From Branchiostoma floridae (Eukaryota > Chordata > Leptocardii > Amphioxiformes > Branchiostomatidae): a stretch of DNA of 64,000 bases. Below the pieces are notes generated by a model, which was not told where the DNA came from, did not search any database, and was given only the letters and a program-made list of their open reading frames with translations. The translations under genes were made by a program, and so were the position numbers. Numbering within the stretch: the first letter of the stretch is position 1; each line of letters opens with the position of its first letter. Positions 34,201 to 44,380 of the stretch are shown one piece after another. The DNA is taken from the NCBI RefSeq assembly GCF_000003815.2, contig NC_049987.1, positions 21,999,218 to 22,063,217 on the forward strand, given 5' to 3'.

Positions 34201-37200
34201 TCAAACTAGGCGATTCTCCACTTTTCTCTTTGCTATCACCTTTAGAATCTTTTCTCAACATTTCTGTTTTCTTGGCACCGTCTTTAGGTTTTGAGTGATC
34301 ATCTACTGTCTTGGGCACAGCTCCAGTTCGAGTTTCAGTACTAGATTCTGTGGTTAATACACTAGTATCCACAACTTTGATCTCACAAACTGGACTTGTC
34401 TCTTGTGCAGTGTCCGCTCTTAAGACATTTGTTTCTGTGTCTTTTCTTTCCTTCCTTTCCTTGCTGTTTTTCTTAGTTGATGTCTCAGACTTGTTCCTAT
34501 CTACAGTTTTACTTTCAGTTTTCACTTTCTTTTCCTCCTCCTCAGCCTTGGCTGTAACTTCCTTCTTAGGACTTGCATCTTTAGTCTTATGCGACGGTTT
34601 CAGTTTGCAAGAATTCTTGCCAGAGTTGTTTTCCGTTGTTTCTGTGCTCTTTGTATCTTCGCGTTCTACATTTCCACCAATGGCACCTGATTTGGCTGCA
34701 GTACCTGTCCCTGCAACAGGGGGCTCTCCTGAACCAGTTTCTGAACCTGATGAAGGTGCAACTGCAGTACTTGTGTCTGCAGCAGGGGGCTCTCCTGCAG
34801 CAGTTTCTGCAGTGACAGTCTCTGCAGTTGGTGCGTCTCCTGCAGGAGTTTCTGTAGCACCTGATACAGCTGTAGCATCTGGTACACCTGTAGCACCTGA
34901 TACAGCTGTTGCACCTGTCACTTCAGCAGGTGTCTCTCCCTCAGGTGTCTGATTTGGCTGGCTGCCCTGCTCTGTGCTCTGCCGCCATGAAAAATAGAAG
35001 TCAAATATGCAAGAGTCATTTGTAAGAAACATGTTACACTGAAAATGTGTTTTGCAGTACAGAAAAGCTTAAGAAAAAATTCTAAAGGTAAGTTTTAAAG
35101 GTAAACAAAAATAGCTACAGCTTTTATTTTCTGTGGGATATTTCTCCATACTCTTTTCTTCAAGTATAGTAAACAGTAGGCCATGGCCTTTGGTCACAAC
35201 CGTTGCTTTATTTCTACCAACGTTTCAGTGACCGTCTGTCACTTTCATCAGAGGGCAACTCTGACTGGTTCAGATCGCTCTGTGGCTATAGGTAGAGATG
35301 GAGATTGGAGTCCCTACCTTGACATATGTAACTAACAGTTTTCATCTACACAAATTTGCAGTCTACACACAAACCTGTCTGTCTGCTGCTCCAGCCTCTG
35401 CTGTTCCCACCACCTCTGTTCTAGAAGGCGAGGGTGTTCCGGCGGTGTCTGGTCTGGAAGGTGAGGGCGTTCCGGCCGTGGTTTGAGAAGTGGAAGAGTC
35501 GGATGACGGGGAGGAGTCCGCCCCCTGGCCCTGGGGCGGCTGCATCGACTGTCGGAAGCTGGCCGGGTCCTCAAGCCATCGCTGCAGCATGTCAGTCATG
35601 CGTTGCATCAGGGAACGCTGTGGACTTTCGCTCTCGTCTGCCACTGAAGGAAACAAAAATATGAATATTCAGTGCTCAAAATAAAGGCAGGTTGCACCAT
35701 CAACAAGTTTAATCAAGGGTTCCTTACCCCATCTCAGCTAGAAGAAAGCCAACCCGTAACCCCAACAGTGCTGTAATACACCGTATGACTATGACTAACT
35801 GACTGCTTACTCCCTGCCTCAAAATCATCATATCATGAAGTACTTTGACTATGGCCTGGTGTTGACCAGTCTCCTTTCAAGAAACAAACAAACCAAAAAG
35901 GGGAAAAAACGCCAGTAGCATATACATCAAATACATCAAATCCTTGTTACAGGGGCTCAGCAGTATGGGAAGAAGAAGAACACATGACTCACCAGCTGCT
36001 GACGTAGCCCTGGTGTCACGTTCGCTCTCCGGCCGTGACTGCGGACCAGTGTCTGACCAGTCTCCGCGTAACCGCAGCCTCTTCACTGGAGGGTCTTTGG
36101 ACGACTTATCCGGACATTTCTGTTGGTGCACAGATAAAAAACATTGTCACAAAAGGCTAATCTGTGTAACACAAACTCTGCTGTCCAGGCCTGTAACTTA
36201 CCCCTCTGTCAGATGTTGGGCGGGTTGCTATAAGCGAGATTTAATCAGACTAACAAAAGGCTACACCAATTCATTTCCTTGGGTGTTGGTACATAACTGT
36301 CTTACCTGTACCTGTAATGGGAGGGGTATCAAGAAGCTAGAGAGGTAATGATACATTATAAAACCCCAACCTACACTGTAGCCATTGCTGGTGCTGTGAG
36401 AGTCCTCATACTTGACACCCCCCTTTCCATCAGAAGTCAGGTGTTGCGGACTGAACAGGTAGATGTAGTGGGAGGAGTACCATAAGCTATAGAGAGTTAA
36501 TTGTGTATAAAACTCAGACTTACACTGTATCCATTGCTGGTGCTGTGAGAGTCCTCATACTTGAAGCCCCCATGTCCATCAGGAGTCAGGTGTTGGGGGC
36601 TGAACACCTGGATGTCTAACCTTCATTGACATATAGAGAGGTAACTGTATAAAGCCCAACCTACACTGTAGCCATTGCTGGTGCTGTGAGGGTCCTCATC
36701 CTTGACAGTCCCTAACACCTGACTCCAGACAGACACGGGGGGTGTCTGTCTGGAGTCAGGTGTTAGGGACTGAACACCTGGATGTCTAACCTTCATTGAC
36801 ATAGAGGTAGCTGTATAAAGCCCAACCTACACTGTAACCATTGCTGGTGCTGTGAGAGTCCTCATACTTGACGCCCCCATGTCCGTCAGGAGTCAGGTGT
36901 TGGGGACTGAACAGGTAGATGTAGTGGGAGGAGTACCATAAGCTATAGAGAGTGTATAAAACTCAGACTTACACTGTAACCATTGCTGGTGCTGTGAGAG
37001 TCCTCATACTTGACGCCTCCATGTCCGTCAGGAGTCAGGTGTTGGGGACTGAACAGGTAGATGTAGTCGGAGGAGTACCATTAAGAGAGATAACTATATG
37101 TATATATATAAGACCCCAACTTACACTGTAGCCATTGCTGGTGCTGTGAGAGTCCTCATACTTGACGCCTCCATGTCCGTCAGGAGTCAGGTGTTGGGGG

Positions 37201-40200
37201 CTGAACAGGTAGATGTAGTCCGAGGAGTAACATTTTCCCCGTCTATCTTTACATTAGATTGGTAACTGTTTGGGGCTGTCTCCAGTTTTGAATTTTTTCT
37301 GCTCCATTCATTTATTTGGGAGCCCATCTTTATACGTTTTGTTTGACAATTCTGTCTCTCTGAGATTTCAATTTTTTCATGGATGACGTGAAACTCCTGC
37401 CGTCCTATAAGTGAATTTTAGTTACAGGATAGAAGAAAAGGTGCTGGAGACAGCCCTAGCAAATGTTAAGAAACCCCAACTTACACTGTAACCATTGCTG
37501 GTGCTGTGAGAGTCCTCATACTTGACACCCCCATGTCCGTCAGGAGTCAGGTGTTGGGGGCTGAACAGGTAGATGTAGTCAGAGGAGTAGCTGACTAGTA
37601 AGTCCTGGCCGTCACTGCTGTACTTCAGGGACGTCACGCGGCACGATTTGTTGCTCAGCGGCGGCGGGCAGAAACGACAGAACACGCCGAGTGTACCCTT
37701 CCCACATACACCACCTACAGAAAGCATATGTATCAATCCAAAAGGCTCATATTCTGTACACTATAGCTCAAAATAAGCTCACTTCAGCATAACACACCAC
37801 CTAGCCTTGCTAGTATGTACCATATACACAGGCCAAGCGCTCAAGATACCCACTTGTAACCTGAACGGTTCAGAAAAAATTGCTGGTAAAATGAATGCAA
37901 GTTGCAAATTTGCAGCTAAATAACATACCGGGTAAGAATCTGCATCTACTGCTATCTGTCAACTTACTAAAACTAGAATCACTGTCGGCTTGTGAAAGTT
38001 TGTGATTGACCATTCTTGATGTATTTCAATGTAGTGTGTAATAAGAACGTCATACTATTTGACAGTTTATGCTATTCTGCAGCAAAACTAATAGATAAGG
38101 GAGTTAAATACAGAAACCAAGCCTTACCACTCCCTTTAGTTCCCAGCATTCTGCGATCAAACAGTCGTACAGAGCTGTCGGAACAGCCGACCGCGAGGTG
38201 GTATGGCGTGTGGGGGTTGGCAGCAATGGCTGTTACAGCACGGTGGGCTTTTATCAGAATATCCTACATAGAGAGACAAGAAAATAGATAACATTCATTA
38301 GAGTCACTAAAGGCAAAAAAAAAAAAGTTCAAGTAGTAGAATAATAACAGGTATTGTATACTAGTATCATGTTTACATAAAATATATGTGACTGTGAAAA
38401 ACAAAGTAGAGATGCACAATCATCTGATCAAGCATGTGTTCTTCATGAATAATCAATTCAATTGTCGTTTAAGAATTGTAGAGTAAAATTCAGACCAAGC
38501 AGACAGAATTTTCACTATACATCCTCTATGTCTTGTACATACATCTTTTCAGCCAAATTCACGCTTGCGTATCTAAGCATATAGGAAAATAGGTCCATGA
38601 AACAATGAAGAAAATTCAACAGTGAAACTTACATCTTTGCAGTTGTCTTTTGTACAGGTGGTCTTGAGACGGATGTCGAACCACCGAACTGTCCCATCCT
38701 CCCCGCAGGATAGAAACGTGTTGGGGTCGCTGTCCAGTGTGAGCAGCTAGAGAGTGAGGGGGGAGCAATAACAAACATGGTTACACAGGCTCCATTACAG
38801 AGTTAGGTCCACAGAAACAGTTTTGGGGTGCACAAGATACAACCAGGAGTTTCAAAACCCAAGACCACGTGGTAGGCCTCCTAAGCAATTTGGAAGGACC
38901 AGATCACAAAAGACACATATCCTGACACAAATATCTAGGTGTGCTAGTGCACCCAGTCACCAATAAGATGCACAGCTCCAATTTTGAGTGCACAAAAGTG
39001 CATTTTTTAAGAGCTCTAGCACACCGCTATAAAGCATGAAGTATTTTATACCATGCACTCATGTGCCAAAATATAGAGGGATCCTTGCTTATTTCTACAT
39101 AAATGATAATAAAGATAAGCTATTTCTAACCTCAGAAGCGGTGCCATAGTGACAATTGAAGACATTGGAGCCCCAGGCCAGGTGTAACAAAAACTCTGCT
39201 GTCCAGGGCTGTAACTGGCCCCTCCCAATAAAGTTAAGCTTCTAGGAGGTTAGGCTGACTGCTATAAGCGAGATTTAATCAGGCTACAAACCTCATAAGC
39301 GGTGCCATAGTGACAGTTGAAGACGTTGGAGCCCCAGGTATTTTCCCTCTCTACATCTGTGTAGTACAGGATTCCGTCCCCAGAACACGACACCACGCGC
39401 CCGAGCCCAGAGTGCGGCATGAACTTGGCGCTGAAAATGTTCGCCCGATGGCCCGATCTGATGGAGGTAACAATCTGAAACCCAAGATAAAAGTTAAATT
39501 GAGCGATACATCCAACTTCAGTTGATTTGTTTCATAAATTTACCTTCGCCAAGAAGGTTATATTTTCAATAGCATCTGTGGGTGTGTTTGCAGAAGACGA
39601 CCATAACTCGAGAACGCCTGAATGGATTGTATTGATATTTGGTATGTGAGTAGGTCTTGATGAGACCTGGAAATGATTAGATTTTGGGCCCCCTAGCAGC
39701 CTGTTACATTACACGACACCACACGCCTGAGCCCCGAGTGCGGCATGAACTTGGCGCTGAAGATGTTTGCCCAGTGGCCAGACCTGATGGAGGTTACAAT
39801 CTGGAACCCAAGAGAAAAGTTACGCGTATGTTTATTTGAAATTTTGTCGTTAGTACATCCAATTTCAGTTGATTTGTTTCATATATTTTTTGTTGTATAC
39901 ATGGATAAAAAGGTATGAGGTGTGGCAGCAGCTGGTTACACAGGTATTATGCTGAACAACCTGTCATGCCTAACCTTCGCACCCCTGACTGCAAAAGTTG
40001 TAATAATCATTCCTTTTTTCTCATTCTTGCATCAGATTTGGTTTCTCTAGGGGATGCCTAGAGAATAGAGAAACTTTACTTAATCAGACTTTACTTTATC
40101 AGACTTTACCTGCTGCACCTCAAAATAGAGGATGAATAATGATGATGATGATGATGAGGGGATGCCTGCAGCCATAAAATTAAATTAAACATTACAGGTT

Positions 40201-42644
40201 GAAAACTGTTACCTTCCCAGTCCAAGCATTGGTGATGCAGAGGTTGGTGTCGTCACTGCCGGATAAAATGTGTTCTCCGTCGTCCGACCACCAGATACTG
40301 TTCACCTTAACAAACAAACAAACAGCAGGTCATTCACCCCGGACTAACTTCACAAGGTACTGTAAATGCAGAAATGTTCGCGGTGGATTAATGTTCGCGG
40401 TTTTCGCGGCGACCACTTTACCGCGAACTTAAATCCACCGCGAACATTTTTCTATTAAGGTATTACACTGCAGTCGATGGTGTTACCGCGAAATTAAATC
40501 CACCGCGAAAAGTCACTTTTCCCACTACCGCGAAATTAAATCCGCGCGAACTTAAATGCATTTACAGTAATAAGCTCAATATATGCTAACTTCTGAAAAT
40601 GTAAGCATCCCCATACGTATTAACACCTAAAACATCTGACTCTATGCCTGTGTTTATAAAAGTACTGGCAATGGTAACATTAGGTACAGGTACTGCTACA
40701 GAGGTTTGAATACGAGTTGGACCTGTACCTGGGTATAAGTAAATCTGGTCTTTAAAGATGACAGAAACATGAATAAACAGTTGATAGAATGTTCGATTAG
40801 ACTACCATATATATATATACTTATCTTATGCAGGGAAAACATGCCTGAGTGTGAGAATCGAATCAAGGATGGCACTGATTTTAATGTTTTAATCTTTTCC
40901 CCCATTCTCAGTGTTGTCACTATTCTTGGGATCCTGGAAAAAAATCCTTGATAGGGAAGGAGATCAATAAACACACAAACAAACAAACAAACAAACAGAT
41001 ACTCACACATCCTGTGTGTACTGGCAATTTACTGTGCAGCTGCAGTCTCTGGATGAAACTGGTATAACCTGGAAAATACAGAATGATATACCTGTTATCA
41101 TATGGCAGTTAAGGTTGGTTATCATTATCATCAGTCATTGGGTCCTGCATCTATAGTCTGGAAAGTCCTATACCTGCTGTTATACATAAATTGTACATGA
41201 CTTTGTCGCGTTGATACAATCCTCTCTCAAACCCTTGATCTTGGAAGCAACGTGCAGTCGGGTCAGTACTTGGATGGGAGACCACATTTGATATGACCCA
41301 GCTACAACATTCAGTCTTCCTTTGGTCACCAGGGAAGACTGGGTGCTATAGCCGGGTCATACCAAAGACTCTTCCTTAAAAATGGTACATATACTTATGG
41401 AAGAGTGTGGAAGCTTAACACACGACACTACCAGTGGACTAGCCCCCTGCTGTAGTGCTTGCACTTATGTGTGGCCCAGGGCTTAGAAGCGGAGATGGGC
41501 GCCGGGCCTGATGCATCTTCTGATCAGGGACGTTTACCCCCTTGTTCTGATCAACTTTAACCTCTTATGATATGACATACTACTAAATACAAAATGAATG
41601 TCATCACTGATGATCACACTGATGTAATAGAAACTGTGAATGATACAATACACATAATTCGAGATGTAAACATGTTTTCTCCAACAGTAAACTCATGACC
41701 ATCCACCAAGAGTTTGATACTATAACGAGATGATTGAATAATGGTTTTAATGTGAAATGACTGGGATCTGTAAAATGAGAATGACAATTTGTTGGCTAAC
41801 GGTAGATATAACATTTACTGTAAATGTTTCAAGTGTTCATGGCGGTTTTATGTCTGCAAACCTCCTTTCTTCTAGCCTGGATACCAGACTCCAGCCAGAT
41901 CTCAAAAATATCTATCGTGCGATAGATATTTTTGAGATCGGGCTGGGGTCTGGTATCCAGACTACTTTTCTACGGGTGCTGCTACAAACCCAAAGTACTG
42001 TACTCTATCAAAGGTCCTGAGGGGATCACTATTAAGTGACTGTTGACTGTGCTGCACATGTTATTCATATATCTCTGAAATATGTACATTTCCTAGCCTT
42101 GGGGCGAGTCGCTCTGCAACTATGTTCAACCATAAAGAGATTTTCATTTAATAAGTCTGGCACCAAAAGGCAAAACATATAATCTTGCAGGTAGAGCTAT
42201 ACATGTATAACAAATTATATGTCAGATTTTGCACCACTCTACTTATCCATCCAAATCAACAAACTATAGGCAACTAAATTCTACATCTGACCTGTATTTT
42301 CAGTTTTAGAACAGTATGTTTGGATGGATGTTTGACAGTACCGCCCCCCTCCCCCTTACAATTATTATACCGCCCCTCCCCCTTCTACCACAACACAACA
42401 GTATGATCCCCCTCTATCTGCTTTCAGATTACGCCATCTTCTTATGTTTCCCACGACAAATGTACTTAAATACATCCCAACATTACGTAACAGTTTATGA
42501 CAATTCTAAGGCACAAACATAACGGACGAAAATGACTTGTAACTTGCCGGTCGTAGAGACGACAAAGTCTCTGGGATGGAGTAAGCCGATTGTCCGGCAC
42601 CCCAAGTCCCTGACGATGTTACTCCTGTGGATCCCCTCCGCCAT
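30620..42644 (-). CDS. DCAF6: DDB1- and CUL4-associated factor 6 (13 exons)
   Basis: Coding exons in order: 42644-42548, 41068-41007, 40305-40213, 39474-39292, 38746-38633, 38263-38128, 37714-37485, 36119-35993, 35643-35375, 34978-33938, 33426-33245, 31970-31862 and 30883-30620. They total 2907 nt, an exact multiple of three (968 aa; human DCAF6 is about 860). DCAF6 (also NRIP/IQWD1) is a WD40 receptor that presents substrates to the CUL4-DDB1 ubiquitin ligase and also acts as a nuclear-receptor cofactor. Five N-terminal WD repeats are seen ([55 protein letters not shown]), then [15 protein letters not shown], a long acidic/Ala-Thr linker, a weak IQ-like helix, and two C-terminal WD repeats ([23 protein letters not shown]). 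It ends in the conserved [19 protein letters not shown]. Confidence 0.95.
31630..31760 (-). mobile_element. Short retroposed insert with poly(A) and target duplication
   Basis: Flanked by an exact 14-bp direct repeat, GCCTCTTCCCTCAT, at 31616-31629 and 31761-31774. On the minus strand the insert ends AATAAAGCTTTAAAAAAAA, a poly(A) signal plus tail. This is the mark of LINE-driven retroposition of a 3' transcript end; the source is not recognised. Confidence 0.82.
31862..31970 (-). CDS. DCAF6: DCAF6 exon 12
   Basis: WD repeat: [20 protein letters not shown], then [12 protein letters not shown]. The acceptor is CCTCAG, the donor CAG|GTATTT. Confidence 0.93.
32051..32554 (+). mobile_element. 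tRNA-derived SINE with 10-bp target duplication
   Basis: About 504 bp. The 5' head has Pol III box A (GTGGCACGATTGGCAGCGC) and box B (GGGTTCGAATCC). A body with CTTGTGCCCTTGGGAAAGGC follows, and the 3' end is a small hairpin plus CAACAACAAC. Flanked by ATTTACCCAT at 32041-32050 and 32555-32564. It lies in DCAF6 intron 11 in antisense orientation. It is not a tRNA gene; the acceptor stem does not close. Confidence 0.9.
33228..33240. repeat. (ACAA)n microsatellite next to a DCAF6 donor
   Basis: Short ACAAAC repeats directly downstream (in transcription) of exon 11. Similar runs lie at 32700-32721 and 40974-40997. Confidence 0.7.
33245..33426 (-). CDS. DCAF6: DCAF6 exon 11
   Basis: Degenerate IQ-like helix ([18 protein letters not shown]), then [20 protein letters not shown], a DCAF6 hallmark. 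The donor CA|GTACGT is preferred over TAC|GTTTGT because only it keeps phase with exon 12. Confidence 0.9.
33561..33753. mobile_element. MITE, CTCTCCAAGCAGAGGTT family (DCAF6 intron 10)
   Basis: The ends are CTCTCCAAGCAGAGGTT and AACCTTTGCTTGGACAG. The arms are partly inverse (ACAGCCAGAGCC). Non-coding. Confidence 0.72.
33938..34978 (-). CDS. DCAF6: DCAF6 exon 10 (long disordered linker)
   Basis: 347 codons, phase 0 at both ends. Low complexity: Ala/Thr/Gly repeats ([20 protein letters not shown]), then Lys/Glu-rich, then an acidic end ([12 protein letters not shown]). It is the divergent middle of the family and accounts for the greater length than human. The antisense strand is also open but is a shadow. 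Confidence 0.88.
35375..35643 (-). CDS. DCAF6: DCAF6 exon 9
   Basis: [17 protein letters not shown] matches the human SLMQRMSDMLSRWFEE, followed by a Ser/Pro/Thr-rich linker with a duplicated GTPSPSR. Confidence 0.92.
35993..36119 (-). CDS. DCAF6: DCAF6 exon 8
   Basis: [20 protein letters not shown], nearly identical to human DCAF6, then [14 protein letters not shown]. The acceptor is AACAG, the donor G|GTGAGT. Confidence 0.94.
36365..37235 (-). repeat. Six tandem copies of the DCAF6 exon 7 3' edge and donor
   Basis: Exon-like copies end in donors at about 37135, 36975, 36834, 36666, 36524 and 36379. Each carries roughly 100 bp of the exon ([19 protein letters not shown] in the best copies) plus AGT|GTARGT and some intron. 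All are in intron 7, downstream of the true exon. The copy at 36659-36790 contains a large palindrome. Confidence 0.92.
36707..36771. repeat. Perfect palindrome with 30-bp arms
   Basis: The left arm 36707-36736 and right arm 36742-36771 are exact inverse copies around GGGGG. The right arm is the normal exon 7-copy sequence; the left arm replaces the expected one. Confidence 0.93.
37485..37714 (-). CDS. DCAF6: DCAF6 exon 7
   Basis: [20 protein letters not shown] and [10 protein letters not shown], the fifth WD repeat, then [16 protein letters not shown]. The donor AGT|GTAAGT is the first of seven nearly identical donor contexts. Confidence 0.9.
38128..38263 (-). CDS. DCAF6: DCAF6 exon 6
   Basis: [17 protein letters not shown], then [20 protein letters not shown], a near-invariant DCAF6 stretch. 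Ends with one base of a split glycine codon. Confidence 0.93.
38633..38746 (-). CDS. DCAF6: DCAF6 exon 5
   Basis: 38 codons. WD repeat with [17 protein letters not shown], then [10 protein letters not shown]. Phase 0 at both ends, donor GTAAGT. Confidence 0.93.
39131..39177 (-). repeat. Partial copy of the DCAF6 exon 4 3' edge with donor
   Basis: Encodes [10 protein letters not shown] and ends GAG|GTTAGA. About 47 bp, in intron 4, roughly 160 bp past the true donor. Confidence 0.8.
39292..39474 (-). CDS. DCAF6: DCAF6 exon 4
   Basis: 61 codons: [19 protein letters not shown] repeat 2, CHYGTAYE. Partial tandem copies of its two ends flank it. Confidence 0.92.
39705..39890 (-). repeat. Partial copy of the DCAF6 exon 4 5' edge with acceptor
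   Basis: Exon-like from 39800 after TTCCAG, encoding [20 protein letters not shown], then diverging into an in-frame TAG. Intron sequence ACATCCAAYTTCAGTTGATT is copied too, so the duplicated unit is about 330 bp. Confidence 0.85.
40213..40305 (-). CDS. DCAF6: DCAF6 exon 3
   Basis: 31 codons, phase 0. WD repeat 1 with [20 protein letters not shown]. The donor is AAG|GTAACA. Confidence 0.92.
40358..40569. mobile_element. MITE with TACTGTAAATGCA ends (copy 1)
   Basis: Terminal TACTGTAAATGCA and TGCATTTACAGTA are inverse. The inside is built of repeated ACCGCGAA, TTAAATCCACCGCG and inverse words. Copy 2 is at about 52688-52900; a fragment lies at 41815-41860. Confidence 0.82.
41007..41068 (-). 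CDS. DCAF6: DCAF6 exon 2
   Basis: [20 protein letters not shown] matches the human FIQRLKLEATLNVHDGC. The acceptor is TTCCAG, the donor GTGAGT. Confidence 0.9.
41205..41575 (+). mobile_element. 5S-rRNA-derived SINE (SINE3 type)
   Basis: 41234-41283 closely follows the 5S rRNA internal promoter: TTGATCTTGGAAGCAA (A-box region) and GTCAGTACTTGGATGGGAGA (C box). A tail with GACTGGGTGCTATAGCC resembles the 5S 3' stem after an insertion of about 50 nt. The downstream body is of unknown origin. It lies in DCAF6 intron 1. It cannot be a functional 5S gene; the 5' half is diverged and the stems do not pair. Confidence 0.75.
41874..41963. mobile_element. Full-length palindromic MITE
   Basis: Two arms of about 45 nt, AGCCTGGATACCAGACTCCA with its inverse, meet at GATAGATATTTTTGAGAT and its inverse. 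A single near-perfect hairpin without interior. Confidence 0.88.
42548..42644 (-). CDS. DCAF6: DCAF6 exon 1
   Basis: ATG at 42644 (ATCATGG). Codes 32 residues plus one base; [17 protein letters not shown] aligns with the human WDVRKRSLGLEDPSRL stretch. The donor that keeps phase is G|GCAAGT, a GC donor. Confidence 0.75.
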
Positions 42645-43835
42645 GATTCTGCAGTTGGATCCGCATCAAAAATTCGGGGCCGAGGATATATTTTTATCCC
42701 GGCTTCTTGTTGACACCAGAGTCATCATCTTTAAACAGACACGTCAGCCGGTTTGCGGCAGGTTGGCTTTTACGACAGCGACGATCTCTTTTACGACACG
42801 CCTGTGGATGTTGACATTGACGTTTTGTGGCAAATTAGCAGTTCACGTTTTGTTTTGTTGGTAAACATATCACAGTACAGGGCAGCTGACCATTTATTTG
42901 TTTTGGCAGTATTATGCGACTCACAGGGCAGTGATGTTTTCTTTCCTTCATTTACACTGAAACAGACTGAGAGAAAGGGGGAGCAAGAGAAAGAGATCTG
43001 ATGAGACACATTGAGAGACTTCTTTAACCTCCTTGGTGAGACAGAACGAGAGAGACAGACAGAAAGAGACAACTGTGAAAGAGACAGGGCCAGAGAGAAA
43101 GAAAAACACAAAGGTACTAGTACTACCAAACAGACAGAGAGAAAGTGACATATTATGTAAAATGTTTTATTCACATCACATTCACATCACTTGCAGATTG
43201 TGAATAATGGACAGCCACTCCATTGGAGTATGGTGAGTCTACATGTGCAGGTTCAGCGTCCTTTGTTGACGGGATGAATATAACACATGTAACGCCTTGG
43301 GTTATTGACATGGTGATCATGTCAATAGAGGAAAAATTTGCACTATTGACAGCACTATTGACAGGATCATCCTGTCAATAGTGCATAGGGTAGAGATCGG
43401 AGAGTGTCTGCAGTTCATCCTGCTGAAAACAGAATATTTCCACTAAATGAAAGGATTATCATATCAATAGGACACACATTTCTGTTTCTGTATTGACATT
43501 GATAGCAAACCATTAGCCACTTCCAAGAAAAAAAGTCTAGTGTATTGCTTTTTTTTCATCCTGGAGAATATATTATATGAAAGAACTTTATCACACGACA
43601 TTTGTACATGGTAAAATTTAAGGCAACAGTGATAGATCAATTTATACGATGACCCCACATACATGTACTAACATGCATTACGGAGAGGAAAGGACAAAAG
43701 TAGAGGTTTGTGTAGTTCTTACATCAGCCGCCAGGAGGCGTTGCTGTAGATTGCGTCTGTGCTGTCGGCGATCAAAGCCGGTCGCCTGGGGCGACCACCC
43801 GGGGCGAGATATCTTTACCAGATAGTCTAAACAAC
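42645..43835. other. DCAF6 5' flank, no other gene
   Basis: Holds a GA-rich low-complexity tract (about 42955-43145) and a small inverted cluster of CACTATTGACA and TGTCAATAGTG at about 43348-43384. No TATA box was convincingly placed. Confidence 0.5.
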
Positions 43836-43842
43836 AGACGCA

Positions 43843-44380
43843 GGCAGGCGTTTTTAGTACCATTTTTAATCACCAGATAACTGTAGCAATCAATCACAAA
43901 ACTGTGCGTTTTCGTAGGATAAAGTTAAGGTGAAAAGGGAAGTGTATATGCGAAAATATAACGTTGAAGATAAAAAAAAGAGAGAAAACTCATCTAGGGT
44001 CAGGGAGGCGTTTTTAGTACCATTTTTAATCACCAGATAACGGTAGTAATCAATCACAGAACATTCGAAGAAATCAATGACAAATAGATGTACATGTGGA
44101 GAAAAAAATGTTGCTTTGATAGAAAAATAGAACCAAGGTTTTTTTTAATACAATCTTTAATTTTTATCTAATCACCAAAGATCGGTAGCCAATCTGTTTG
44201 TTTGCTTATTTTGAATCAATCAGAAATAGTGCGTTTTCATTGAGAAAACTGAGGGCAAGAAAGAAAGAGATTAAGTATGGACAGAAAGAGAACTTACTTT
44301 GATAGACTTGCAGAAGGTTTTGAGTTCAGAATTGTGTATTTTCATTGGAGAAAACTGAACGTAGAAAAGAGAAAGAAATC
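43843..44380. repeat. Degenerate tandem repeat, about 150-170 bp units
   Basis: GGCGTTTTTAGTACCATTTT with TTAATCACCAGATAACKGTA occurs at about 43848 and 44007. Weaker units with AATCAATCA and TGCGTTTTC or TGTATTTTCATTG words follow at about 44160 and 44320. Confidence 0.65.

Noticed and set aside
34311-34952. Long plus-strand frame (213 codons)
   Set aside because: It is the antisense of the low-complexity DCAF6 exon 10, which has clean splice sites and keeps phase; the plus frame has no recognisable motif.
35195-35310. Possible repeat with CGTTTCAGTGACCGTCTGTC
   Set aside because: The wording resembles a common invertebrate repeat, but no second copy or boundary was found in the window.
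36365-37235. Six extra genuine exons or a CRISPR-like array
   Set aside because: The copies lack acceptors at their 5' ends and contain intron sequence; units vary in length and this is eukaryotic intron DNA.
41234-41360. Functional 5S rRNA gene
   Set aside because: The 5' half is diverged and an insertion splits the 3' half.
42532-42864. Plus-strand frame of 110 codons
   Set aside because: Antisense of DCAF6 exon 1; no family resemblance.
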